Assembly: GCF_000426725.1 (NCBI RefSeq)
Contig: NZ_KE384560.1
Coordinates: 766,960 to 830,959, forward strand
Reading direction: 5' to 3'
Source: Sporocytophaga myxococcoides DSM 11118
Lineage (GTDB): Bacteria > Bacteroidota > Bacteroidia > Cytophagales > Cytophagaceae
Length of the DNA stretch: 64,000 bases
The notes below the pieces were generated by a model. The model made no database searches, had not been told where the DNA came from, and saw only the letters and a list, made by a program, of their open reading frames with translations. The position numbers and the translations under genes were made by a program. Positions 16,071 to 23,455 of the stretch are shown in pieces. Position 1 is the first letter of the stretch. Each line of letters opens with the position of its first letter.

Positions 16071-16219
16071 AAAAATGGTGCCGTAGAAAAGAGTTACTTC
16101 GGCTTTTCACCCGGTAGGACGTGGGTTCGATTCCCATCAAAGAGAATAATAATATTAATCTCTCTGTAGCTCAGTGGTAGAGCAACTTGTACTCTTTTCG
16201 AATTGTTGCTCATTTCTTT
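16071..16219 (+). ncRNA. Y-RNA-like element F carrying a circularly permuted tRNA (Glu-like loop)
   Basis: Same plan as element E: outer stem AAATG/CATTT (16073-16077, 16211-16215), TGCCGTA (16079-16085), inner stem GAAAAGAG/CTCTTTTC (16086-16093, 16192-16199), TTACTTCG. Permuted tRNA: hairpin CGG-CTTTTCAC-CCG (contains UUUUCAC as in tRNA-Glu UUC loops, but 8 bases long), T arm GTGGG-TTCGATT-CCCAT (16121-16137), 3' acceptor CAAAGAG plus A (16138-16145), 14-base linker, 5' acceptor CTCTCTG (16160-16166; six of seven pairs, one C-A mismatch), D arm GCTC-AGTGGTA-GAGC (16169-16183). The D arm is identical to element E. Confidence 0.78.
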
Positions 16220-16291
16220 AATTTAGTAGTAACCTAATAAATGTTCAAATTTAAAAAACTTTAAACTTATTACTTAAAACTTATCACTTTT

Positions 16292-16364
16292 TAACAGGTG
16301 CCGTAGAAAAGAGTTACTTCACTGTAAATGAATTAAAATACTTTTTTCGACTTTAGTCCTGTTG
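16292..16364 (+). ncRNA. Minimal Y-RNA-like element G
   Basis: Outer stem AACAGG/CCTGTT (16293-16298, 16358-16363), TGCCGTA (16299-16305), inner stem GAAAAGAGT/ACTTTTTTC (16306-16314, 16340-16348, one G-T), then TACTTCA and a small TTCA/TGAA hairpin. The first 22 bases match element F, but the tRNA module is absent. It ends 32 bases before the nucleotidyltransferase gene, so it could also lie in that gene's leader. Confidence 0.65.
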
Positions 16365-16396
16365 TTTTATATTGGATTTGAAAACAAGAATTTGCC

Positions 16397-17164
16397 ATGC
16401 TGGAAGTAATTAAGAAGGAAATTTTAGAAATAGAAAAGAGAGAAAACATCAAGATACTTTATGCTTGCGAATCTGGCAGCAGGGCGTGGGGATTTCCTTC
16501 CAGAAATAGTGACTATGATGTGAGATTCATTTATATAAGGTCGAAGGAATGGTATTTGAGTATAGATGATCACAAGGATACATTGGAGTTTCCTATTAAT
16601 GATCTTTTAGATATAAGTGGTTGGGATATTCGAAAAGCATTAAAGCTTTTTAGATCTTCTAATGCTGTCATCTTTGAATGGCTACAGTCACCAGTTGTTT
16701 ATAAGGAAGTATCGAACTTTAAAGAGAAGCTGTTCAAACTTTCTGAGGATTATTTTTCTCTTAGAACTGGTATGCATCACTATTTGGGGATGACAATAAA
16801 TCCCTTTAAAAATGAATTGCAGGGTGATACTGTAAAGATTAAAAAATGCTTATATGCATTGAGGTCATCACTGGCTTGCAGATGGATTAGGGATAAGCAA
16901 ACAGTTCCTCCGATGGAGTTTGGTGTTTTAAGGGCTTTAATTAAAGATGAGGGGAATATCAATGGCTTAATAGATCAATTGTTGAATCTCAAGAAAGATA
17001 GTTATGAAGGTGATACAATTCCTTCCTCTCGTTTGTTGAATCATTTTATTCAGAATGAGATTAGGGAGAGTGAATTATATTCAATGACTCTTGAAAAATC
17101 AACAGGATCTACAGAAGTACTGGATGCGATTTTCAGAGAATTGTTAATTGAAAATTTTAAGTAG
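16397..17164 (+). CDS. Predicted nucleotidyltransferase, YcgL/COG3541-like
   Basis: Pol-beta superfamily nucleotidyltransferase, 255 residues. The catalytic signature G-S-R-A-W-G-F at 27-33 is followed by S-D-Y-D-V-R with the metal-binding Asp pair at 39 and 41; the rest is helical. Such enzymes add nucleotides to RNA, protein or small substrates; the target here is unknown. It begins 32 bases after the last Y-RNA-like element and ends 8 bases before a second nucleotidyltransferase. Its position between Ro60, the RNA array and Hen1-Pnkp suggests an RNA 3'-end substrate (inference), for example terminal nucleotide addition to repaired or Y-type RNA. Confidence 0.82.
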   Translation: MLEVIKKEILEIEKRENIKILYACESGSRAWGFPSRNSDYDVRFIYIRSKEWYLSIDDHKDTLEFPINDLLDISGWDIRKALKLFRSSNAVIFEWLQSPVVYKEVSNFKEKLFKLSEDYFSLRTGMHHYLGMTINPFKNELQGDTVKIKKCLYALRSSLACRWIRDKQTVPPMEFGVLRALIKDEGNINGLIDQLLNLKKDSYEGDTIPSSRLLNHFIQNEIRESELYSMTLEKSTGSTEVLDAIFRELLIENFK

Positions 17165-17172
17165 GAGGTCTG

Positions 17173-18234
17173 ATGAATATTGAATGTGTAAGAAGCAAAA
17201 GCAGGATATTGTTAGAATGCATCAGTGGTAGTAAGGCTTATGGTTTGGACCTTCCAACTTCCGATACTGATATTAAAGGTGTTTTTGCTCTTTCGAAAAA
17301 AGATTTTTACGGGTTAACTTATACAGATCAGGTAAATAATGAAACCAATGATATTGTCTTCTATGAGTTAAAAAGATTTATTGAATTGCTGGTTAAAAAC
17401 AATCCTAATCTACTGGACCTTCTTTCATCTCCGGAAGATTGTATCTTATTTAAAGATCCTGTTATGAATCTTATTAAGCCAGAAATGTTTTTATCCAGAT
17501 TATGCAAGACCACATTTGCAGAGTATGCAATGACTCAGATAAAAAAAGCAAAGGGATTGAACAAAAAGATCAGTAATCCGATGGAGAAAGAACGAAAGTC
17601 TGTTCTTGATTTTTGTTATGTAGTAAAAGAACAGGGAGCAATTTCACTGAATGATTGGCTTATAGAGAAAGGATATGATCAGAGTAAATGCGGCCTTGTT
17701 AAGATTGCACATATGAATGACATATATGGACTTTATTATGATTTTGACAATACTTTAAAATTGAAAGGTGTTATTCATAAGGAGTTTGCTAATGAAGTTG
17801 CATTAAGTTCGGTTCCAAAAGGAATTGAACCAGCAGGGATTTTATCTTTCAATAGAAATGGCTATTCTGTTTATTGCAGACAGTATAAAGAATATTGGGA
17901 ATGGGTTGGAAAAAGAAACAATGAGCGTTTTGAAAACACTGTTTCTCATGGAAAGAACTATGATGCTAAAAATATGATGCATGTATTCAGATTGCTTGAT
18001 ATGGCTGAAGAAATAGCATTGTATAAAAAAATAATAGTAAGAAGACCAAATAGAGATCATTTATTAAGTATACGCAAGGGTGATTTTATGTATGAAGATC
18101 TTGTAAAACAGGCTGAAGAAAAGATTGAATACATTTATTCTGTTTATGAAAAAAGTGATCTTCCTGATGCTCCTGATAAATATAGAGCAGAGAATCTTTT
18201 GATTGCTATGCGTGAGAGTTTATATTCCTCATAA
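17173..18234 (+). CDS. Nucleotidyltransferase-domain protein, second Pol-beta-type enzyme
   Basis: 353 residues. The N-terminus carries the G-S-K-A-Y-G-L signature (19-25) and T-S-D-T-D-I-K-G with Asp 31 and 33, the metal ligands of the nucleotidyltransferase fold. A long helical region follows (about 90-345). It is similar in plan to the preceding enzyme but about 100 residues longer. A clear AGGAGG (17163-17168) overlaps the upstream stop codon and sits 4 bases before the ATG, which fixes the start and shows operonic coupling. It ends just before the Hen1-Pnkp promoter. RNA end-processing is inferred from context only. Confidence 0.82.
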   Translation: MNIECVRSKSRILLECISGSKAYGLDLPTSDTDIKGVFALSKKDFYGLTYTDQVNNETNDIVFYELKRFIELLVKNNPNLLDLLSSPEDCILFKDPVMNLIKPEMFLSRLCKTTFAEYAMTQIKKAKGLNKKISNPMEKERKSVLDFCYVVKEQGAISLNDWLIEKGYDQSKCGLVKIAHMNDIYGLYYDFDNTLKLKGVIHKEFANEVALSSVPKGIEPAGILSFNRNGYSVYCRQYKEYWEWVGKRNNERFENTVSHGKNYDAKNMMHVFRLLDMAEEIALYKKIIVRRPNRDHLLSIRKGDFMYEDLVKQAEEKIEYIYSVYEKSDLPDAPDKYRAENLLIAMRESLYSS

Positions 18235-18242
18235 AAAGGAAT

Positions 18243-18274
18243 TTTGAAAATTGAAGATCTATTTATTATCTTTG
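18243..18274 (+). promoter_or_regulatory. Promoter of Hen1-Pnkp operon
   Basis: TTTG (18243-18246), 20 bases, TATCTTTG (18267-18274): an exact match to the Bacteroidota housekeeping promoter TTTG-N19-21-TAnnTTTG. It starts 9 bases after the upstream gene ends, so Hen1-Pnkp has its own transcription start near 18281. Confidence 0.7.
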
Positions 18275-18293
18275 TATCCGAATTTTTAAAACA

Positions 18294-18380
18294 ATGAAAC
18301 AGCAATCAATCTTTAATATTTTCAAAAGTCTGAAAAGGTCAGGGAACCCTCTGTGCTTTTTCCGGGATTGTTGTTATTGA
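18294..18380 (+). CDS. Leader peptide of Hen1-Pnkp operon (putative attenuator)
   Basis: Short reading frame of 28 codons starting 20 bases after the -7 element and ending in N-P-L-C-F-F-R-D-C-C-Y. It is followed after 27 bases by a strong terminator hairpin (18408-18434) located before the Hen1 start. Bases TCCGGG (18361-18366), inside the peptide codons, can pair with CCCGGA (18412-18417), the 5' arm of that terminator, giving an antiterminator. Ribosome stalling near the Cys/Phe codons could therefore permit read-through. Two similar Phe-Cys-Cys peptides precede the tRNA-Cys gene at 24.4-24.6 kb. Expression of the peptide is not proven. Confidence 0.5.
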   Translation: MKQQSIFNIFKSLKRSGNPLCFFRDCCY

Positions 18381-18407
18381 AAGAAGTAATATTCTTTAAT
18401 ATTATAC

Positions 18408-18434
18408 AAAGCCCGGACATTAAATCCGGGCTTT
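18408..18434 (+). terminator. Terminator/attenuator hairpin before Hen1
   Basis: Perfect 10-base stem AAAGCCCGGA/TCCGGGCTTT with a 7-base loop, followed by ATTATTTTAT. It lies between the operon promoter (18243) and the Hen1 start codon (18491), so it must be passed for expression. Confidence 0.8.
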
Positions 18435-18448
18435 ATTATTTTATACCA

Positions 18449-18490
18449 ACTTTAAACTTTAAGCTTTCAACTTTAAGCTTTAACTTACAA
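18449..18490. repeat. Dispersed CTTTAAGCTTT repeat before Hen1
   Basis: Three rounds of an AACTTTAAGCTTTCAACTTT-like pattern between the attenuator hairpin and the Hen1 ATG; same family as the repeats at 29032 and 35132. Confidence 0.5.
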
Positions 18491-19894
18491 ATGTTATTAA
18501 CTATTACTACAGCATATAAACCTGCGACAGATCTGGGATATATAATGCATAAGCACCCAGATAAATTACAAAGCTTTGATACTTCTTTCGGTAAGATGCA
18601 TGTCTTTTATCCTGAATCTTCAGAGGAAAGATCAACCATAGCTTTGCTCCTTGATGTTGATCCTATAGCTCTTGTGCGTAATCATAAAGGACCTTCCGGT
18701 GAAGGTTTTGCTTTGGAACATTATGTAAATGACAGACCATACGTGGCTTCTTCTTTTATGTCTGTTGCGATAAGCAAGGCTTTCAGATCTGCTATGAGTG
18801 GGACATGTAAAGACAAACCTTATCTGGTTGATAGGGTACTTCCATTAGAAGTGACTATACATGTATTGCCATCACGAGGTGGAGAAGCTTTCTTAAGAAG
18901 TCTATTTGAACCGTTGGGATATCAGGTAGAGCTGAAGAGGTATGAATTGGATTCCAGTTTTCCTCAATGGGGCATGAGCAGATATTTTTCTGTAACTCTA
19001 AGAAATGACTTAAGAATGAAAGATCTGTTAGCTCATCTTTATGTTTTGATTCCGGTGTTGGATAATGATAAACATTATTGGATTAGCGAGCACGAGGTTC
19101 AGAAGCTTGAAGAAAAAGGCAGTGGCTGGTTGGAACAACATCCCGAAAAAGAACAGATCATAAAAAAATATCTGAAAAATCTTGGAGCATATACTAAGTT
19201 AGCTATGTCCAGGCTTTCTGAAGAAGAGGCCATGGAAGATACTGAAGATGATTTATCCGTTGATGATAAGCTTAAAAAAGAGAAGAGTATTTCTCTCCAT
19301 CAACAGAGACTCAACAAAGCATTGGATGAACTTAAACTTTCCGGAGCTCAGAGTGTACTCGATCTAGGCTGCGGAGAAGGAAAACTTCTAAAGCTACTTT
19401 TGAAGGAGAAGCAGTTTGACAGAATTCTTGGAATGGATGTTTCTTATCGTTCTCTTGAAATTGCAAAGGACAGATTGAATTATGAAAGGCTGCCACAAAA
19501 GCAAAGGGAAAAGCTAAGATTAATTCATGGTTCTCTTACTTATAGAGATAAGCGATTGAAGGGATTCGATGCCGCTGCGGTTATTGAAGTGATAGAACAC
19601 CTTGATCTGGCAAGACTGACTTCCTTTGAAAGAGTATTGTTTGAATCAGCAAGACCACTGACTGTAGTTATCACTACACCTAATGCTGAATACAATGTAA
19701 AATACGAATCATTAAGCGCGGGAGCATTCAGGCATAGTGACCACCGTTTCGAATGGACAAGAGCCGAATTTGAAAAGTGGGCTTCAGGAATAGCAGCAAA
19801 ATATAGTTATGAAGTGAGGTTTGAGCCAATAGGTGATTGGGACGACGAGGTCGGAGCTTCAAGTCAGATGGGTGTATTTAAAATTAAGAATTAG
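18491..19894 (+). CDS. hen1: 3'-terminal RNA ribose 2'-O-methyltransferase Hen1
   Basis: 467 residues from the ATG at 18491; this start gives the family N-terminus M-L-L-T-I-T-T, whereas the open frame extends upstream through the terminator. The N-terminal half is the bacterial Hen1 domain that recruits Pnkp. The C-terminal SAM methyltransferase has V-L-D-L-G-C-G-E-G and the Mn-binding residues E366, E369, H370 (V-I-E-V-I-E-H) and H415/H418 (H-S-D-H). It methylates the 2'-OH at the 3' end of a cleaved RNA before sealing, so the repaired tRNA resists recleavage. Pnkp begins 6 bases later; the pair is the known bacterial Pnkp-Hen1 RNA repair complex. Confidence 0.95.
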   Translation: MLLTITTAYKPATDLGYIMHKHPDKLQSFDTSFGKMHVFYPESSEERSTIALLLDVDPIALVRNHKGPSGEGFALEHYVNDRPYVASSFMSVAISKAFRSAMSGTCKDKPYLVDRVLPLEVTIHVLPSRGGEAFLRSLFEPLGYQVELKRYELDSSFPQWGMSRYFSVTLRNDLRMKDLLAHLYVLIPVLDNDKHYWISEHEVQKLEEKGSGWLEQHPEKEQIIKKYLKNLGAYTKLAMSRLSEEEAMEDTEDDLSVDDKLKKEKSISLHQQRLNKALDELKLSGAQSVLDLGCGEGKLLKLLLKEKQFDRILGMDVSYRSLEIAKDRLNYERLPQKQREKLRLIHGSLTYRDKRLKGFDAAAVIEVIEHLDLARLTSFERVLFESARPLTVVITTPNAEYNVKYESLSAGAFRHSDHRFEWTRAEFEKWASGIAAKYSYEVRFEPIGDWDDEVGASSQMGVFKIKN

Positions 19895-19900
19895 AATTGT

Positions 19901-22471
19901 ATGGAATTAAAAATACCGGAATTAGCATTGGTAATGCTTATAGGTGCATCCGGATCAGGTAAATCTACTTTTGCAAAGAAGCACTTTAAGAATACAGAAA
20001 TCTTAACTTCTGATTTCTGTAGGGCCATGGTATCCGATGATGAAAATGATCAGACATCTACAGAGGATGCTTTTAATGTGTTGAAATATATAGCTGGTAT
20101 CAGGTTGAAGAGAGGCTTGTTAACAGTTATAGATGCCACAAACGTTCAGCCGGAAGCAAGAAGAGATTTTATAAGTCTCGCCAAAGAATACCATTGTCTT
20201 CCCGTGGCAATCGTTCTGGATCTTCCTGAAAGGGTTTTGCAGGATAGAAATAAAAATAGGACAGATAGGAATTTTGGTCCTCATGTTATACCTATGCAAA
20301 GGTCTCAATTAAGGAGATCTTTGAAATACCTGGGACGGGAGGGATTCAGGCATATTCATATTCTTAGCTCTGAAGAGAAGGTTGCTTCCGTGCAAGGTAT
20401 ACAGAGGGATCCTTTATATAATGATCTGAAGCATTTGTCTGGTCCTTTTGATATCATTGGCGATGTCCATGGCTGCTATGAAGAACTTGTAAAATTATTG
20501 CAAAAGCTGAATTATTCTTTCGAAAATAGAGATTATGATCTGGATAATTTTGGAGTAAAGGTCTGGCACCCAGAAGGAAGAATAGCACTATTTCTGGGAG
20601 ACCTTGTTGACAGAGGTCCGAAGACGCCACAAGTATTAAAGCTTGTGATGAGCATGGTTAAGGATGGATCTGCATTGTGTGTGCCAGGAAACCATGATGC
20701 CAAACTTATGAAAAAGCTGAAAGGATCTAATGCTCAGTTAAAACACGGTCTTGCAGAGTCTATGGAGCAATTGTCTTTAGAGGCTCCTGAATTTATAAAA
20801 AAGGTAATAGACTTTCTTGATGGACTGGTCAGCCACTATGTGCTGGATGGAGGTAATTTGGTTGTAGCCCATGCAGGTCTGAAAGAGGAAATGCATGGAA
20901 GAGGTTCCGGTGCTGTACGCACATTTTGCATGTATGGAGAAACAACTGGTGAGACTGATGAATTCGGACTACCAGTCAGGTATAACTGGGCATCTGATTA
21001 TAAAGGAAAGGCAACGGTAGTTTATGGTCATACACCGGTTCCAAACCCTCAGTGGTTGAATAAAACGATTTGTATAGATACCGGTTGTGTATTCGGTGGA
21101 AAGCTTACTGCAATGCGTTATCCAGAGAAAGAAGTTATTTCTGTAAATGCAGAGTCTACATATTTTGAGCCATCAAGGCCACTTGATTACAATCCTTTAA
21201 CGGGTCTTTCATTTCAGCAAGAGTATGATGATCTATTAGACATCGATGATGTGCGTGGTAAACATATTGTAGAAACTCGTTTGTTAGGTAATATAACTAT
21301 AAGAGAAGATAATAGCATAGCAGCCCTGGAAGTAATGAGCAGGTTCGCTATTAACCCTAAGTGGTTAATCTATTTACCCCCGACTATGTCTCCATCTGAA
21401 GCAAGTCCAAGGGCAGGGTATCTGGAACATCCTGCAGAGGCATTAAAGTATTATGCTTCTCAAGGGGTTGAGACTGTGGTCTGTGAAGAAAAGCATATGG
21501 GATCAAGAGCCATTGTCATTGTCTGTAAAAATGAAAATGCAGTACTAAAAACATTTGGAGTAGAAAATGAAGGTATTGGAGTTTGCTATACCAGGATGGG
21601 GAGAGCATTCTTTAATGATGAACAACTGGAAAAAGAGTTTCTATATAGGATCAATAAAGCATTGGATGCATCTGAATTCTGGGATAAGTTCAATACGGAG
21701 TGGGTTTGTCTTGATTGTGAGTTAATGCCATGGTCAGTCAAGGCGCAGGCATTGCTTAAAGATCAATATGCTTCAGTAGGAGCTGCTTCTTCTGCCGCAT
21801 TGCCATTTGTTACAGATGCGCTTCAAATGGCTAAGACCAGAGGTATTGCAACAGATAGTTTATTGTCAGAATTTGTTTCTAAGAATGAAATGTCTGGTCA
21901 GTTTGTAGATTCATACAGAAGGTATTGCTGGCCTGTAAATTCACTGGATGATTATAAGCTTGCACCATTCCATATACTTGCAACTGAAGGTGCTGAGCAC
22001 ATGGACAAAGACCATATCTGGCACATGGAAAACATTAAATCCATTTGTGAGACTGATGCGAGATTTTTTACCGTTACGCCTTATAAAGTAGTTGATTTAA
22101 AGAATGAGGAAGAGGTAAATGAAGTCACAAATTGGTGGAACGACCTGACAGAATCTGGAGGAGAAGGTATGGTAGTAAAACCATTGAACTTTATCAGCAC
22201 TGGCCAGAAAGGCTTAATACAGCCAGCCATCAAATGCAGAGGAAAGGAATATTTAAGGATTATATATGGGCCTACTTATTCTGCTCCTGAAAATATAAGG
22301 AGGCTGAAAGAGCGCAGTGTGGGAGGAAAACGTGCACTCGCATTGCGTGAATTTGCTCTGGGAGCAGAGGCTTTAGAAAGGTTTGTGAGAAAAGAACCTT
22401 TAAGGAAAGTACATGAATGTGTATTCGGAATATTGGCACTTGAAAGCGAAGCCATAGATCCGAGATTGTAA
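19901..22471 (+). CDS. pnkp: Polynucleotide kinase-phosphatase-ligase Pnkp
   Basis: Three-domain RNA repair enzyme, 856 residues, the family's usual size. The kinase domain has Walker A G-A-S-G-S-G-K-S-T (15-23) and phosphorylates 5'-OH ends. The binuclear metallophosphatase has G-D-V-H-G (187-191), G-D-L-V-D-R-G (about 233) and G-N-H-D (about 264) and removes 2',3'-cyclic phosphate. The C-terminal adenylyltransferase/ligase carries nucleotidyl Lys531 in E-E-K-H-M-G-S-R. With Hen1 it heals and seals tRNAs cut by ribotoxins. It is followed after 19 bases by a DEDDh exonuclease, most likely in the same operon. Confidence 0.96.
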   Translation: MELKIPELALVMLIGASGSGKSTFAKKHFKNTEILTSDFCRAMVSDDENDQTSTEDAFNVLKYIAGIRLKRGLLTVIDATNVQPEARRDFISLAKEYHCLPVAIVLDLPERVLQDRNKNRTDRNFGPHVIPMQRSQLRRSLKYLGREGFRHIHILSSEEKVASVQGIQRDPLYNDLKHLSGPFDIIGDVHGCYEELVKLLQKLNYSFENRDYDLDNFGVKVWHPEGRIALFLGDLVDRGPKTPQVLKLVMSMVKDGSALCVPGNHDAKLMKKLKGSNAQLKHGLAESMEQLSLEAPEFIKKVIDFLDGLVSHYVLDGGNLVVAHAGLKEEMHGRGSGAVRTFCMYGETTGETDEFGLPVRYNWASDYKGKATVVYGHTPVPNPQWLNKTICIDTGCVFGGKLTAMRYPEKEVISVNAESTYFEPSRPLDYNPLTGLSFQQEYDDLLDIDDVRGKHIVETRLLGNITIREDNSIAALEVMSRFAINPKWLIYLPPTMSPSEASPRAGYLEHPAEALKYYASQGVETVVCEEKHMGSRAIVIVCKNENAVLKTFGVENEGIGVCYTRMGRAFFNDEQLEKEFLYRINKALDASEFWDKFNTEWVCLDCELMPWSVKAQALLKDQYASVGAASSAALPFVTDALQMAKTRGIATDSLLSEFVSKNEMSGQFVDSYRRYCWPVNSLDDYKLAPFHILATEGAEHMDKDHIWHMENIKSICETDARFFTVTPYKVVDLKNEEEVNEVTNWWNDLTESGGEGMVVKPLNFISTGQKGLIQPAIKCRGKEYLRIIYGPTYSAPENIRRLKERSVGGKRALALREFALGAEALERFVRKEPLRKVHECVFGILALESEAIDPRL

Positions 22472-22490
22472 ATGTATAGGAAAATTAATT

Positions 22491-23015
22491 ATGGGTTTGA
22501 TAATAGTAGATGTAGAGGCTGACGGCCCAATTCCCGGAAAATACAGTATGGTATGTTTCGGGGCGATTGTTGTAGAACCGTCATTGTCAAAGACATTTTA
22601 TGGCAAGGTGAAACCTGTTTCTGGAGAATGGATACCTGAAGCACTTGCTGTAAGCGGATTTTCAAGGGAGGAACATTCCTTATTTGATGAGCCACATGTT
22701 GTGATGTCGAGTTTTGAATTATGGCTGAAAGAAAATGTAAAAGGTAAACCTGTGTTTCTTTCAGATAACCTTGCATTTGACTGGCAATGGATTAATTATT
22801 ATTTTCATTATTATCTTGGCAGAAATCCTTTTGGATTCAGCGGAAGACGTATTGGAGATCTTTATTCAGGGATGATTGGTGATATTATGAAAGGATCAGA
22901 GTGGAAGAAATTCCGAATGACAAGGCATACGCATAACCCTGTAGATGATGCAAGAGGCAATGCAGAAGCTATGTTAAAATTAAGAGAGATGGGATTGAAG
23001 TTCCCATTTAAATAA
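22491..23015 (+). CDS. 3'-5' exonuclease, DEDDh (RNase T/DnaQ-like)
   Basis: Exonuclease of 174 residues, about the size of RNase T-like enzymes. The first acidic motif is I-V-D-V-E-A-D-G (Asp7, Glu9), the second S-D-N-L-A-F-D, and the third H-N-P-V-D-D-A-R-G-N with the DEDDh His/Asp pair. It lies 19 bases after Pnkp. A role in trimming RNA 3' ends before Hen1 methylation or sealing is plausible from context, but DNA substrates cannot be excluded. Confidence 0.85.
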   Translation: MGLIIVDVEADGPIPGKYSMVCFGAIVVEPSLSKTFYGKVKPVSGEWIPEALAVSGFSREEHSLFDEPHVVMSSFELWLKENVKGKPVFLSDNLAFDWQWINYYFHYYLGRNPFGFSGRRIGDLYSGMIGDIMKGSEWKKFRMTRHTHNPVDDARGNAEAMLKLREMGLKFPFK

Positions 23016-23037
23016 CTTAGACTAATATTTTATTTTT

Positions 23038-23418
23038 ATGAAATTAAAGAAATTGTTTAGACCCGTAGGAGTGAAGGAGCTGGAACTTATAAAAAAATCC
23101 GGAATGAAAGCTTATCCCCCTCGTTTTTCATGGCAACCAATTTTTTATCCTGTCCTCAACTTTGAATATGCAGCGCAAATAGCAAAGGAGTGGAACACTG
23201 AAGATGAAGGCTCCGGGTTCGCAGGCTTTGTTACGGAGTTTGAAATTCCTGAGGCGTATTTTCTTAACTTCAAAGTTCAAAATGTGGGAGGGAAGATTTA
23301 TGAAGAATTATGGGTGCCTTCTGAACGTCTTACAGAGTTCAATAATAATATATTCAATGATATTCTTGTGGCGGCTGGGTTTTACGGAGATAGGTACATC
23401 GGTGAAAGAATTTATTAA
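23038..23418 (+). CDS. Conserved protein of unknown function in RNA repair operon
   Basis: 126 residues, no signal peptide or membrane segment. Distinct conserved-looking blocks are F-R-P-V-G-V-K-E-L-E-L-I, F-Y-P-V-L-N-F-E-Y-A, and G-F-x-G-F-V-T-E-F-E-I, with a late E-E-L-W-V-P-S-E-R-L. I do not recognise an enzymatic motif. It begins 22 bases after the exonuclease on the same strand and may be the last gene of the Hen1-Pnkp operon, which would link it to RNA repair by context only. A convergent terminator follows. Confidence 0.7.
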   Translation: MKLKKLFRPVGVKELELIKKSGMKAYPPRFSWQPIFYPVLNFEYAAQIAKEWNTEDEGSGFAGFVTEFEIPEAYFLNFKVQNVGGKIYEELWVPSERLTEFNNNIFNDILVAAGFYGDRYIGERIY

Positions 23419-23429
23419 AATTGGATTTA

Positions 23430-23455
23430 AGAGGATTGTTATTTAGCAATCCTCT
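23430..23455. terminator. Bidirectional terminator between convergent genes
   Basis: AGAGGATTG (23430-23438) and CAATCCTCT (23447-23455) form a perfect 9-base stem with an 8-base loop; it overlaps the stop of the leftward gene at 23443. Confidence 0.6.

Noticed and set aside
15820-16219. Ordinary tRNA genes suggested by D-arm and T-arm matches
   Set aside because: The 3' half precedes the 5' half in both copies, and the ends lie inside a Y-type stem. A normal tRNA cannot be formed without rearrangement.
15436-16364. CRISPR-like or simple tandem repeat array
   Set aside because: Units vary in length and sequence, spacing is irregular, and similarity is structural rather than exact.
18353-18490. 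Extended N-terminus of Hen1 starting at 18353
   Set aside because: It would translate through the terminator hairpin and dispersed repeat; the family N-terminus begins at 18491.
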